A DNA stretch of 64,000 nt from Micromonospora marina. Its GTDB lineage: Bacteria > Actinomycetota > Actinomycetes > Mycobacteriales > Micromonosporaceae. Location of the stretch: assembly GCF_900091565.1 (NCBI RefSeq), contig NZ_FMCV01000023.1, forward strand, positions 49,102-113,101, given 5' to 3'. This document shows positions 33,614 to 42,441 of the stretch, piece by piece. Below the pieces are notes generated by a model that did no database searches, had not been told where the DNA came from, and saw only the letters and a list, made by a program, of their open reading frames with translations. Within the stretch, counting starts at the first letter, position 1. Every line of letters starts with the position of its first letter. Both the position numbers and the translations under genes were made by a program.

Positions 33614-34570
33614 TCACTCCGAGGGCGGGGTGAACGAGGAGGTACGCGACATGCCGGCGGCGCGGCCCTTGGCGGCGATCACCAGCGCCATCTTGCGGGA
33701 CGCCTCGTCGATCATCTCGTCGCCGAGCATCACCGCGCCGAGCTTCCCGCCCGCCTCCGAGGTGTAGTAGTCGTACGCGTCGAGGATCAGTTCGGCGTGG
33801 TCGTAGTCGGCCTGCGCCGGGGAGTAGACCTCGTTCGCGGCGTCGATCTGGCCGGGGTGCAGCACCCACTTGCCGTCGAAGCCCAGCGCCGCCGAGCGCT
33901 TCGCCACCTCGCGGAACGCGTCCACGTCCCGGATCTGCAGGAACGGCCCGTCGATGGCCTGCTTGTCGTGCATCCGCGCGGCCATCAGGATGCGCATGAG
34001 GATGTAGTGGTACGGGTCGCCCGGGTAGTCCGGGATCAGCGCGCCGACCACGAGCGACTTCATGTTGATCGAGGCCATGAAGTCGGCCGGGCCGAAGATG
34101 ATCGTCTCGACCCGGGGCGAGGCGCCGGCGATGGCGTCCACGTTCACCAGCCCGGCCGCGTTCTCGATCTGCGCCTCGATGCCGATCCGGCCCACCTCCA
34201 GGCCGAGCGTGCGCTCGATCTGGGTGAGCAGCAGGTCCAGCCAGTGCACCTGCTCGGCGTTCTGCACCTTCGGCAGCATGATGCAGTCCAGGTTCGCCCC
34301 GGCACCCTCGACCACCTCGATGACGTCCCGGTACGTCCACGGCGTGGTCAGGTCGTTGACCCGGACCACGCGGGTCTTGCCCGTCCAGTCGCCCTCGTTC
34401 AGCGCGGCCACGATGTTCTTGCGCGCGTCCGGCTTCGCCAGCGGGGCGACCGCGTCCTCCAGGTCCAGGAAGACCTGGTCGGCGGGCAGGCCCTGGGCCT
34501 TGCCGAGCATTTTGACGCTGGAGCCGGGTACCGCCAGGCAGGATCGGCGGGGACGACCGACAGCGGTCAT
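33614..34570 (-). CDS. HpcH/HpaI-type CoA ester lyase (malyl-CoA lyase-like)
   Basis: This 318-aa CitE-fold enzyme has RSCLAVPGSSVKMLGKAQGL at the N-terminus, FLDLEDAVAPLAK (magnesium-binding Glu/Asp), IGIEAQIENAAGLVN, IIFGPADFMASI, and GKWVLHPGQIDAANEVYSP. The sequence resembles the L-malyl-CoA/beta-methylmalyl-CoA lyase of actinobacterial ethylmalonyl-CoA clusters. ATG 34570 follows GGAAGGAG. The exact substrate is inferred. Confidence 0.87.
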   Translation of the reverse strand: MTAVGRPRRSCLAVPGSSVKMLGKAQGLPADQVFLDLEDAVAPLAKPDARKNIVAALNEGDWTGKTRVVRVNDLTTPWTYRDVIEVVEGAGANLDCIMLPKVQNAEQVHWLDLLLTQIERTLGLEVGRIGIEAQIENAAGLVNVDAIAGASPRVETIIFGPADFMASINMKSLVVGALIPDYPGDPYHYILMRILMAARMHDKQAIDGPFLQIRDVDAFREVAKRSAALGFDGKWVLHPGQIDAANEVYSPAQADYDHAELILDAYDYYTSEAGGKLGAVMLGDEMIDEASRKMALVIAAKGRAAGMSRTSSFTPPSE

Positions 34571-34673
34571 GGATGCGCTCCTTCCAGCGTCCGGCGCGGA
34601 TGCCGGCGCAGCGGTGGATTTCGAGAACTTAACGATCCCAAAGGGCGTGGTGACGCCACGGTAACCTCGTGCC

Positions 34674-35519
34674 GTGACCGGGGTGAATGGACCTGTGGAA
34701 GATCTCACTGAGCGCCGGATCGTGGTGCTGACCGGCGCGAGCTCCGGCATCGGGCTGGCCGCCGCGGAGGAGCTGGCGCGCCGCGGTGACCAGGTGGTGC
34801 TGGTCGGCCGCGACCCGGCCCGGCTGCGCGCGGCCGGCGAGCGGGTGCGCGAGTGCTGCGGCGAGCAGCCGGAGCTGTTCCGCGCCGACTTCGCGGTGCT
34901 CGACGACGTACGCGGGCTCGCCGAACGGCTGCGCGAGCGGTACGACCGGATCGACGTGCTCGCCAACAACGCGGGCGCGATCGTGCTGGAACCGATCACC
35001 ACGGTCGACGGTTTCGAGCTGAGCATGCAGGCCAACCACCTCGCCCCGTTCCTGCTCAGCAACCTGCTGCGGGACCGGATCCGGCGGATGGTGGTCACCG
35101 GCTCGGACGCGCACCGCAGCGGCGTGCTGGACCCGGACGACCTCAACTCCGCGCTGCGCTCGTACCGGCCGTTCCGCGCGTACGGCACCAGCAAGCAGGC
35201 GAACATCCTGTTCACCGCCGAGGCGGCTCGGCGCTGGCCGGAGGTGCCCGCGCACGTGTTCCACCCCGGCGTGGTGCGTACCCGCTTCGGCAACGAGAGC
35301 CGGATCGTGGCGCTGGGCATGCGGCTGCTGCCGTTCCGCAGCCCGGAGAAGGGCGCGGAGACGCTGGTCTGGCTGGCCTGCCAGGATCCGTCCCGGCTGA
35401 TCGACGGCGGCTACTACGCCGACCGCAAGCCGCACCGGCCCAGGCCGAAGGCCGCCGACCCGGCGCTGGCCGCCCGGCTCTGGACGGCCAGCGCGAAGGC
35501 GGTCGGGCTGGACGCCTGA
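34674..35519 (+). CDS. Short-chain dehydrogenase (retinol dehydrogenase-like)
   Basis: This 281-aa protein has VVLTGASSGIGLAAAEELAR (cofactor loop), VLANNAGAIVLEPITTVDGF, YGTSKQANILFTAEAARRWP (YxxxK), and HVFHPGVVRTRFG. The GASSGIG loop and the HPGVVRT segment place it with the WWOX/retinol dehydrogenase-like group. GTG 34674 is taken; the ribosome binding site is weak. The substrate is unknown. Confidence 0.85.
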   Translation: MTGVNGPVEDLTERRIVVLTGASSGIGLAAAEELARRGDQVVLVGRDPARLRAAGERVRECCGEQPELFRADFAVLDDVRGLAERLRERYDRIDVLANNAGAIVLEPITTVDGFELSMQANHLAPFLLSNLLRDRIRRMVVTGSDAHRSGVLDPDDLNSALRSYRPFRAYGTSKQANILFTAEAARRWPEVPAHVFHPGVVRTRFGNESRIVALGMRLLPFRSPEKGAETLVWLACQDPSRLIDGGYYADRKPHRPRPKAADPALAARLWTASAKAVGLDA

Positions 35520-35536
35520 CGACACCGACGGGGCAC

Positions 35537-35824
35537 ATGACCACTGAGCAGGCGGTTCTCCTGGTCGCGCTTGTCGACCTGAGCGCCGACGTGGACGCCG
35601 GGCAGCGGTACGAGGACGCGGTGCTCGCGCTGCTCGGCCGGCACGGCGGCCGGGTGGAGCGGCGGCTGCGGACCGGCGACGGGGAAACCGAGGTGCACGT
35701 CATCCGCTTCGCCGCCCGCGCCGGGCTCGACGCGTTCCTGATCGACCCGGACCGCGTCGCGCTGCGCACCGAACTGGGCGACGCCGCGCCCGTCACCCGG
35801 GTGCTGGAGGTACGCGACGTCTGA
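35537..35824 (+). CDS. Small DUF1330/ABM-like protein
   Basis: This 95-aa protein starts at ATG 35537, 17 bases after the SDR stop, and reads LLVALVDLSADVDAGQRYED and VEVHVIRFAARAGLDAFLID-type segments (alternating strands and helices). That fits a ferredoxin-like ABM/DUF1330 fold. It is probably co-transcribed with the SDR. The function is unknown. Confidence 0.6.
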   Translation: MTTEQAVLLVALVDLSADVDAGQRYEDAVLALLGRHGGRVERRLRTGDGETEVHVIRFAARAGLDAFLIDPDRVALRTELGDAAPVTRVLEVRDV

Positions 35825-35868
35825 GGCGGGCCGGCGCCGCGATCTCCTCGTCGATCGCCGCGACCGGC

Positions 35869-36825
35869 TCAGTCGCCGAGCGGGGTCGGGTCGGCGGGGG
35901 CCGCGACCGGTGCGGCACGGCGACCGGCCCGCGCCCCGCCGAGCACCACCACCGCCACCCCGGCCAGCAGCAGCGCCAGGCCCGGCAGGGCCAGCGGCCG
36001 GGGCAACTGCCCCAGCCACACCCAGCCGATCAGCGCCGCGCCGGGCGCCTCCAGCAGGATCAGCACGCTCACGGTGGTCGCGGAGACCCGGTGCAGTGCG
36101 TAGTTGAACATCGAGTGGCCGAGCAGTTGGGCGCCCGCCACCAGGCCCAGGATCGCCAGCCAGGTCGGGCCGTCGAAGCCGTGCAGGCGTACCCCGCCGA
36201 CCAGGCACACCACGAGCAGGATCGCGGTGCAGACGCCGTAGCAGACGGTGGTGTAGGTGGTCGTGCTGATGCTGGCCCGGGCCCGCTCGCCGAACGCGGT
36301 GTAGACGGCCGCGAACAGGCCGCCGACCACGGCGAGCAGGTCACCGGCGAACGCCCGGCCGGAGACGCCGAAGTCGGCGCCGGTGGCGAGCACCGCGCCG
36401 AGCACCGCCACCCCGATGCCGGCCCACACCGCCGCCGGCAGCCGCCGTCCCTGCCCGCGGGCGATCAGCCCCTGCCACACCGGCTGAGTCGCGCCGAGCG
36501 CGGTCGCGGCCGCGACCGAGGTGAGCTGCGCGCTCGGCATCCAGGTGGCGAAGTGGGCGGCCAGGGCCACCCCGGAGAGTACGCAGTAGAGCCCCTCGCG
36601 CCGGCCCGGCCCGACGGTGAGCGCGCGGAGTTCGGCGCGGCGCCGGGTCAGCGCGACCGGACCCAGGACCGCCACCGACAACGCGGTACGCCAGAACGCC
36701 ACCGCCAGCGCGGACGCGGCGGCGAACGCCACGAGCGGCGCCGATGAGGAGACCGAGGCGACGGCCAGGGCGAGCGCGCCCACCGTCAAGGCGTCGAGCG
36801 GCGGGCGATGCGGAACGGTCGGCAC
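35869..36825 (-). CDS. EamA-family (DMT) exporter
   Basis: This 318-aa protein has ten predicted membrane helices in two EamA repeats. The first repeat holds FWRTALSVAVLGPVALTRRR and the second YALHRVSATTVSVLILLEAP, both typical of RhtA-like metabolite exporters. The start is ATG 36825. It is divergent from the HAD gene, with 106 bases between. The substrate is unknown. Confidence 0.85.
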   Translation of the reverse strand: MPTVPHRPPLDALTVGALALAVASVSSSAPLVAFAAASALAVAFWRTALSVAVLGPVALTRRRAELRALTVGPGRREGLYCVLSGVALAAHFATWMPSAQLTSVAAATALGATQPVWQGLIARGQGRRLPAAVWAGIGVAVLGAVLATGADFGVSGRAFAGDLLAVVGGLFAAVYTAFGERARASISTTTYTTVCYGVCTAILLVVCLVGGVRLHGFDGPTWLAILGLVAGAQLLGHSMFNYALHRVSATTVSVLILLEAPGAALIGWVWLGQLPRPLALPGLALLLAGVAVVVLGGARAGRRAAPVAAPADPTPLGD

Positions 36826-36931
36826 GATCGGTAATCCTCACACGAACACCCGGCCGACACGGACCGTCAGCACTCCGTTACGATCATGCGCGTCCCGGCG
36901 ATCCCCCCTCGACGTCCGGAGTCGTTCCCTC

Positions 36932-37627
36932 ATGCCCAAGTTCCAGGCGGTGCTGTTCGACTTCTTCGGCACCCTGACCCACTGTGTGCGGCGCGGAGCC
37001 GCCCACCGCGCCACCGCCGACATGCTCGGCTGCTCCGCCGAGGCCCTGACGGAGGTGCTGGACAGCAGCTTCGCCGAGCGGGCGAGCGGCTCCTTCGGGA
37101 ACGCCGAGTCGACGATGCGCTGGCTGTGCGCCCGGCTCGGCGTCCACCCGTCCGACGCGACCGTGCGCGCCGCCGTCGCCGCCCGGCACCGAGCAGTACG
37201 CGCCGACACCCGGCTACGGGCCGAGGCGGTGCCGGTGCTGGCCGCGTTGCGGCACCGGGGCGTCCGCACCGGGCTGGTCAGCGACTGCACGCACGAACTA
37301 CCCGCCTTCCTGCCGCAGCTCGCCGTCGCGCCGCTGCTCGACGCTCAGGTCTTCTCGGTACGCCTCGGGCGCTGCAAACCGGACCCGGCGCTCTACCTGG
37401 CCGCGTGTCACCGCCTCGGTCAGGCCCCCGCCGACTGCCTCTACGTCGGCGACGGCGACAGCCAGGAACTCACCGGCGCGGAACGGGCGGGGCTGAGCGC
37501 GGTCCGGCTGGCCGCACCGGATCTCGCCGACCACCTGGTCCTCAACGCCGACCACGACTTCGACGGGCCGTCGCTGACCTCGCTGACGGGCGTGCTCGAC
37601 CTGCTCGACCCGGTCCCCGTCGCCTGA
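36932..37627 (+). CDS. HAD-superfamily hydrolase with altered motif I
   Basis: This 231-aa protein reads AVLFDFFGTLTHCVRR at residues 6-21 (motif I), GLVSDCTHELPAF (motif II), and RCKPDPALY and LYVGDGDSQE (motifs III and IV). Motif I is DFFGT rather than DxDGT, so the acid/base Asp two residues after the nucleophile is Phe. That is seen in dehalogenase-like members and may mean it is not a classical phosphatase. The start is ATG 36932. Confidence 0.82.
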   Translation: MPKFQAVLFDFFGTLTHCVRRGAAHRATADMLGCSAEALTEVLDSSFAERASGSFGNAESTMRWLCARLGVHPSDATVRAAVAARHRAVRADTRLRAEAVPVLAALRHRGVRTGLVSDCTHELPAFLPQLAVAPLLDAQVFSVRLGRCKPDPALYLAACHRLGQAPADCLYVGDGDSQELTGAERAGLSAVRLAAPDLADHLVLNADHDFDGPSLTSLTGVLDLLDPVPVA

Positions 37628-37650
37628 TCCGGCTCGTCGACGGGTTCGCG

Positions 37651-38166
37651 TCAGCGGCGGCGGACACGGTGCAGGCGGAACGGCTTGCGGGCGGCCCGTA
37701 CCGCAGGAGTCGGCCGGGGCTGCTCGCTCAGCGAGCCGTCCGGCAGGTCGGCGCCGGTGACAGCGGTGCCGTCGGGCGCGAGCCGGTTGAGCGCGCACCC
37801 CTGCGCCGCCCACCGCTCCACCAGCTCGGCGGCGGAGCCGGAGGCGTTCAGCCGCTTCGCCGCGACCAGCGGCGCGGCGGTGTCCCACTCGTCGGTGCCC
37901 GGTCGCAGCCGGGTCACCCGCGCCGGCCAGGTGACGATCCGCCCGCCGTGGTCGCCGCGCAGCGTCACGTCGGCCGTGTCGCTGTCGGCCAGCCCGGGTG
38001 CGGTCTGCTCACCGGGGCCGGTGACCACGAGCAGGGTGCCCTCAAGCGGCAGGCACCACAGCGCGTACGCCGGACCGCCGCCGGTGCTCACCCAGCAGAC
38101 CGCGGCCTTCTTCACCGCCTCGTCCACAAGCGGCGGCGTCACCCGCTCGTCCACCTCGTCACTCAC
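37651..38166 (-). CDS. Conserved hypothetical, FMN-binding split-barrel-like
   Basis: This 171-aa protein starts at GTG 38166 after GGGGAGGAT. The core GGGPAYALWCLPLEGTLLVV, VTLRGDHGGRIVTWPARV and a final basic segment resemble pyridoxamine-phosphate-oxidase-like split barrels used in actinobacteria. The family call is tentative. It lies beyond the phzF-like gene on the same strand, separated by a strong hairpin. Confidence 0.6.
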   Translation of the reverse strand: MSDEVDERVTPPLVDEAVKKAAVCWVSTGGGPAYALWCLPLEGTLLVVTGPGEQTAPGLADSDTADVTLRGDHGGRIVTWPARVTRLRPGTDEWDTAAPLVAAKRLNASGSAAELVERWAAQGCALNRLAPDGTAVTGADLPDGSLSEQPRPTPAVRAARKPFRLHRVRRR

Positions 38167-38215
38167 CCCGCCATCCTCCCCCATCCCCGCCCCGCAGCGC
38201 CCTGCCCATTGCGGT

Positions 38216-38274
38216 GTGATCAAGGAGTTTGTGTCCTCCAGCGGCCTCTCCGCCGACACAAACTCCTTGATCAC
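38216..38274. repeat. Perfect 20-bp inverted repeat (GTGATCAAGGAG type)
   Basis: GTGATCAAGGAGTTTGTGTC at 38216-38235 is the exact reverse complement of 38255-38274 with a 19-base loop. It follows the phzF-like stop and precedes the next minus-strand gene, but has no T-run. It shares the GATC..GGA core with the hairpin at 4409, which suggests one repeat family. Confidence 0.85.
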
Positions 38275-38280
38275 CGGGCG

Positions 38281-38339
38281 TTGGGGTGGGGGCGGGGGCG
38301 AGGGCGGGGGTGGGGGTGGGGCGGGGGCGGGGGCTCGGG
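38281..38339 (+). other. G-rich tract with quadruplex potential
   Basis: Within 59 bases there are at least nine runs of three to five G separated by one to three bases (GGGG-T-GGGGG-C-GGGGG-CGA-GGG and so on). The plus strand could fold as several alternative G-quadruplexes. It lies between the phzF-like stop and the 20-bp hairpin. Confidence 0.7.
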
Positions 38340-39209
38340 TCAGCCGATGAACGGGGGGACGGTGATCTCGCCTCGGGCCACCGGCATGACCTTGCCGGAC
38401 ACGGTCGCGCCCACCGCCAGCCCGCCGGACGCCGTCACCGTGCAGTCGAGCGTCGACGGGCGGTTGATCTCGATGCCCTGCCGGACCGTGTACGTGGAGC
38501 GCCCGTCGCCGGGCAGCAGGCCGCTGGCGACCAGCCACACACCCAGTCCCAGAGCGGCCGAACCGGTCGCCGGGTCCTCCGGCACGCCGAGCCCCGGCAC
38601 GAAGACCCGGGCGTGCGCGGTTTGCGAACCGGGCTCCCAGGAGAAGAGGCTGACATGCTCCACTCCGTACCGCTGCGCCGCAGTCGTGTTCAACAGTGCC
38701 CGGGCCACCGCGTCCGGGCGTACCGGAAGGTAGGGGAATTCGAGGCCGCACCCGGCGACGCGCGGTGGCGGGCCGACGTGGTCGGTGCCGGTGAGGCCGA
38801 CCATCTCCAGCAGCGGCTCCGGGTCGAGTTCCGGGCCGAGCGTGGGTGTGCCGCCGGTGAGCGTCGCGCCGGTGGCGGTGACCTCGATCGGCAGGACGCC
38901 GGCGCCGCACTCCTGGGTGACCCGGCCCGCGTCGAAGACGCCGCGCCGGCTCGCGGTCACCGCGGCGCCGACGCTCGGGTGGCCGGCGAAGGGAAGCTCG
39001 TCGGCCGGGGTGAAGATCCGGGCCCGGTAGGTGGCGCCCACCTGCGTCGGCGGCAGCACGAAGACCGTCTCGGACAGGTTGAACTCCAGCGCGAGCGCCT
39101 GCATCTGCTCGGTGGCCAGCCCTTCCGCGCCGAACACCACGGCCAGCGGGTTGCCGGCGAACGGGCGGTCGGTGAAGACGTCCACGATCTCGTAGCCCAA
39201 GGTCGACAT
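38340..39209 (-). CDS. PhzF-family epimerase/isomerase
   Basis: This 289-aa protein shows YEIVDVFTDRPFAGNPLAVV (residues 6-25), FNLSETVFVLPP (the catalytic Glu region), FTPADELPFAGHPSVGAAV, and VPEDPATGSAALGLG; all are PhzF hallmarks. The substrate is unknown. The ATG at 39209 has no ribosome binding site, and TACTCT lies 8 bases upstream, so a leaderless mRNA is plausible. It is divergent from the MgtE-like gene. Confidence 0.9.
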   Translation of the reverse strand: MSTLGYEIVDVFTDRPFAGNPLAVVFGAEGLATEQMQALALEFNLSETVFVLPPTQVGATYRARIFTPADELPFAGHPSVGAAVTASRRGVFDAGRVTQECGAGVLPIEVTATGATLTGGTPTLGPELDPEPLLEMVGLTGTDHVGPPPRVAGCGLEFPYLPVRPDAVARALLNTTAAQRYGVEHVSLFSWEPGSQTAHARVFVPGLGVPEDPATGSAALGLGVWLVASGLLPGDGRSTYTVRQGIEINRPSTLDCTVTASGGLAVGATVSGKVMPVARGEITVPPFIG

Positions 39210-39236
39210 GTTGTTAGAGAGTAGGCCCTTAGGCTG

Positions 39237-40529
39237 GTGGCCGTGAGCACGCCGAACCGGGTCTACCTCGCTCGACTCGCCGGAGTCGCCGTTTTCGACC
39301 CGAACGGCGACCAGGTCGGCCGCGTCCGCGACGCGGTGGCCCGGATGCGCGCGACCCAGCGACCGCCGGAGGTGGTCGGTCTGGTCGCCGAGATGCCGAT
39401 GCGGCGGCGCATCTTCCTGTCCATCAACCGGATCACCTCCATCGATCCGGACGCGGTGGTGCTCGGCAGCGGCACGCTCAACCTGCGCCGGTTCGAGAAG
39501 CGTCCGAACGAGTTGCTGGTGCTCCAGGAGCTGCTGGACCGCCGGGTCCAGCTCGACAGCGGGCGGGCCGGCTCGGTGGTGGACGTGGCGATGGAGTGCA
39601 GCCGCGGCGGCGAGTGGTCGCTGAGCCGCGTCGCCGTGCGCGAGCACACCGGCCGGCTCACCCGTCGCGGCAACCTCCACCAGGTCGACTGGGACCGGGT
39701 CCGCGGGCTGGGCGCGGTCGGCGACAACCGGGGTACGGCGAACCTGCTCGCCGTCCTGGAGGACATGCGTCCGGCCGACCTGGCGAACGCCCTCCAGGAT
39801 CTGCCCGACGCCCGGCGCAACGAGGTGGCCGCCGCGCTCGACGACGAGCGCCTGGCCGACGTGCTGAGCGAGCTGCCCGAGCACGACCAGGTGGAGATCC
39901 TGGCCGCGCTGGACCGCCAGCGCGCCGCCGACGTGCTGGAGGAGATGGAGCCGGACGACGCGGCCGACCTGCTCAACGAGCTGCCTCCGCCGGAGCAGGA
40001 CGTGCTGCTGGACCTGATGGAGCCGGACGAGGCCGACCCGGTACGCCAGTTGCTGCGCTACGCCTCCGGCACGGCCGGCAGCGTGATGACCTCGGAACCG
40101 GTGATCCTGCCGCCTGACGCCACGGTGGCCGAGGCGCTCGCCCGGATCCGGGAGGCGCAGCTGTCCCCGGCGGTGGCGGCCCAGGTTTTCGTGGCCCGTG
40201 CCCCGCTGACCACGCCGACCGGCCGCTACCTGGGTATGGTGCACTTCCAGCGGTTGCTCCGCGAACCGCCGGCCGACCTGCTCGGCGGCATCGTGGTGAA
40301 CGACATCGACCCGCTGCGCACGTCGACCCCGCTGCCCGAGATCACCCGCCGGATGGCCACGTACGACATGGTCGGCATGCCGGTGGTGGACCGGAACAAC
40401 CGGTTGGTCGGCGCGGTGACCGTGGACGACGTGCTGGACCATTCCCTGCCGCGGGACTGGCGGGACCGGGACGCGGCCTCCACCTCGTCCGCCACCGACG
40501 ACGGCACCCTGGACGGCGACGATGAGTGA
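39237..40529 (+). CDS. Soluble MgtE N-terminal/CBS protein without transport domain
   Basis: This 430-aa protein has a PRC-barrel-like start (ARLAGVAVFDPNGDQVGRVR), then the MgtE N domain (repeats of ADLANALQDLPDARRNEVAA type). Two CBS domains follow (MTSEPVILPPDATVAEALAR; MVGMPVVDRNNRLVGAVTVD), and the protein ends in an acidic tail. No membrane helix is present, so it cannot itself be a magnesium channel. It overlaps the DUF1003 gene by 8 bases, which probably encodes its membrane partner. GTG 39237 or 39243 is the start. Confidence 0.85.
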   Translation: MAVSTPNRVYLARLAGVAVFDPNGDQVGRVRDAVARMRATQRPPEVVGLVAEMPMRRRIFLSINRITSIDPDAVVLGSGTLNLRRFEKRPNELLVLQELLDRRVQLDSGRAGSVVDVAMECSRGGEWSLSRVAVREHTGRLTRRGNLHQVDWDRVRGLGAVGDNRGTANLLAVLEDMRPADLANALQDLPDARRNEVAAALDDERLADVLSELPEHDQVEILAALDRQRAADVLEEMEPDDAADLLNELPPPEQDVLLDLMEPDEADPVRQLLRYASGTAGSVMTSEPVILPPDATVAEALARIREAQLSPAVAAQVFVARAPLTTPTGRYLGMVHFQRLLREPPADLLGGIVVNDIDPLRTSTPLPEITRRMATYDMVGMPVVDRNNRLVGAVTVDDVLDHSLPRDWRDRDAASTSSATDDGTLDGDDE

Positions 40530-41127
40530 CCAGCGACGCGGCGACCGGCTCGACCAGCCGCGCGCCCCGCGGAGCCTGCACCTGCCGCGGGTCGACGCGG
40601 AGACGTTCGGCCGCTGGGCCGAGGGCATCGCCCGGGGCATGGGTACGGCGAACTTCCTCGTCTACATGACGCTGATCCTGGTGGCCTGGTTCCTGTGGAA
40701 CACGCTGGCGCCGGCGGATCTGCGCTTCGACCCGTACACCTTCACGTTCTTGACCTTGATCCTCTCGCTGCAGGCGTCGTACGCGGCGCCGTTGATCCTG
40801 CTCGCGCAGAACCGGCAGGCGGACCGGGACCGGATCGCGCTGGACGAGGACCGGCGGCGGGCCACGCTCCAGAAGGCCGACACGGAGTACCTGGCCCGGG
40901 AGATCGCCGCGCTGCGGATCGCGATGGGAGACGTGGCGACCCGGGACTTCCTGCGCTCGGAGCTGACCCGGCTGGGTGAGGAACTGGACGAGGCGGCCGA
41001 GCGGCGGCGCAAGCTGGAGCGGCGGCAGCAGGAGCGTGCGGGCCGGCGGGCGGGCGGCGAGCCGCTGGACGAGCCCCGGGACGAGCTGGACAGTGACTAC
41101 GCGCGGGACGGCCGGCGCGACGCCTGA
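40522..41127 (+). CDS. DUF1003 membrane protein
   Basis: This 201-aa protein has FGRWAEGIARGMGTANFLVY, then MTLILVAWFLWNTLAP and FTFLTLILSLQASYAAPLIL (the two membrane helices), NRQADRDRIALDEDRRRATL and a C-terminal coiled coil. This is the DUF1003 pattern. Pairing with an MgtE-like sensor is conserved in actinobacteria. Confidence 0.88.
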   Translation: MSDQRRGDRLDQPRAPRSLHLPRVDAETFGRWAEGIARGMGTANFLVYMTLILVAWFLWNTLAPADLRFDPYTFTFLTLILSLQASYAAPLILLAQNRQADRDRIALDEDRRRATLQKADTEYLAREIAALRIAMGDVATRDFLRSELTRLGEELDEAAERRRKLERRQQERAGRRAGGEPLDEPRDELDSDYARDGRRDA

Positions 41128-41199
41128 CCGGCCATCGAATCGCTCACACCGCCCCCGCCAGCGCCGGTGGCCGATGACCCGCGACGTAGCATTGCGGGC

Positions 41200-42348
41200 A
41201 TGTCAGCACCCGTCAGCACCGTCTCCGACGCGATCCAGGCCGCCCTGGCCACCGTCAACGACCCGGAGATCCGCCGGCCGATCACCGAACTCGGCATGGT
41301 CCAGTCCGCCGAGCGCGGCGAGGACGGCGTGGTCCGGGTGGAGCTGCTGCTCACCGTGGCCGGCTGCCCGCTGAAGGACAAGCTGCGCAGTGACATCACC
41401 GCCGCCGTGGCCGCCGTGCCCGGTGTGAGCGGCGTGGAGATCACCTTCGGTGTGATGAGCCCGGAGCAGCGCCAGGAGCTCCAGTCGAAGCTGCGCGGTG
41501 GCGGCGCCACCGCCGAGCCGGTGATCCCGTTCGCCCAGCCGGGCTCGCGGACCCGCGTCTACGCGGTCGCCAGCGGCAAGGGCGGTGTCGGCAAGTCCAG
41601 CGTCACCGTCAACCTGGCCGCGGCGCTGGCCTCGCGCGGCCTGTCGGTGGGTGTGGTGGACGCGGACATCTACGGCCACTCGGTGCCCCGGATGCTCGGT
41701 GCCGACGGCGCGCCGACCCGCGTCGAGGACATGATCATGCCGCCGCAGTCGCACGGCGTGAAGGTCATCTCGATCGGCATGTTCACCCCCGGCAACGCCG
41801 CTGTGGTCTGGCGCGGGCCGATGCTGCACCGGGCGCTTCAGCAGTTCCTCGCCGACGTCTACTGGGGTGACCTGGACGTCCTCCTGCTCGACCTGCCGCC
41901 GGGCACCGGCGACATCGCGATCTCGGTGGCCCAGTTGCTGCCGAACGCGGAGATCCTGGTAGTCACCACGCCACAGGCGGCCGCCGCCGAGGTGGCGGAG
42001 CGGGCCGGCGCGATCGCGTTGCAGACCCACCAGCGGGTGGTCGGTGTGATCGAGAACATGTCCTGGCTGGAGATGCCGGACGGCTCCCGGATGGAGGTCT
42101 TCGGGTCCGGTGGCGGCGCGGCCGTGGCCGAGTCGCTGACCCGGACGATCGGTGCGCAGGTGCCGGTGCTGGGGCAGATCCCGTTGGACACCCGGGTACG
42201 CGAGGGCGGCGACGCCGGTCAGCCGATCGTGCTGGCGCAGCCGGACGCTCCGGCCGCGAAGGCCCTGTTCCAGGTCGCCGACCGGCTGGCCGTCCGCCGC
42301 GAGTCGCTGCTCGGCAAGCCCCTGGGCCTCAAGCCCGCCGGCCGCTAG
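41200..42348 (+). CDS. mrp: Mrp/ApbC-family Fe-S carrier P-loop ATPase
   Basis: This 382-aa protein has an N-terminal DUF59/MIP18 domain (DAIQAALATVNDPEIRRPIT, VAGCPLKDKLRSDI), the deviant Walker A loop ASGKGGVGKSSVTVNLAAAL, VDADIYGHSVPRML, and DLPPGTGDIAISVAQLLP. Mrp proteins carry Fe-S clusters for target enzymes. The usual C-terminal CxxC, however, was not found in the region following VIENMSWLEMPDGS, as in some actinobacterial members. The start is ATG 41200. Confidence 0.92.
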   Translation: MSAPVSTVSDAIQAALATVNDPEIRRPITELGMVQSAERGEDGVVRVELLLTVAGCPLKDKLRSDITAAVAAVPGVSGVEITFGVMSPEQRQELQSKLRGGGATAEPVIPFAQPGSRTRVYAVASGKGGVGKSSVTVNLAAALASRGLSVGVVDADIYGHSVPRMLGADGAPTRVEDMIMPPQSHGVKVISIGMFTPGNAAVVWRGPMLHRALQQFLADVYWGDLDVLLLDLPPGTGDIAISVAQLLPNAEILVVTTPQAAAAEVAERAGAIALQTHQRVVGVIENMSWLEMPDGSRMEVFGSGGGAAVAESLTRTIGAQVPVLGQIPLDTRVREGGDAGQPIVLAQPDAPAAKALFQVADRLAVRRESLLGKPLGLKPAGR

Positions 42349-42441
42349 AGCCCACCCGCCCCTCCCCACCGCCCCCTTCCCGCCGCGCGCGGGGTGGGGG
42401 CGGCCCCGTTTCCGACGGCGCAAGCGGGGCGAGGGGCGGCG

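Noticed and set aside
38340..40640. 766-aa minus-strand frame running through the MgtE-like gene
   Set aside because: Everything beyond 39209 is a shadow of the plus-strand MgtE-like and DUF1003 genes; only the PhzF part is real.
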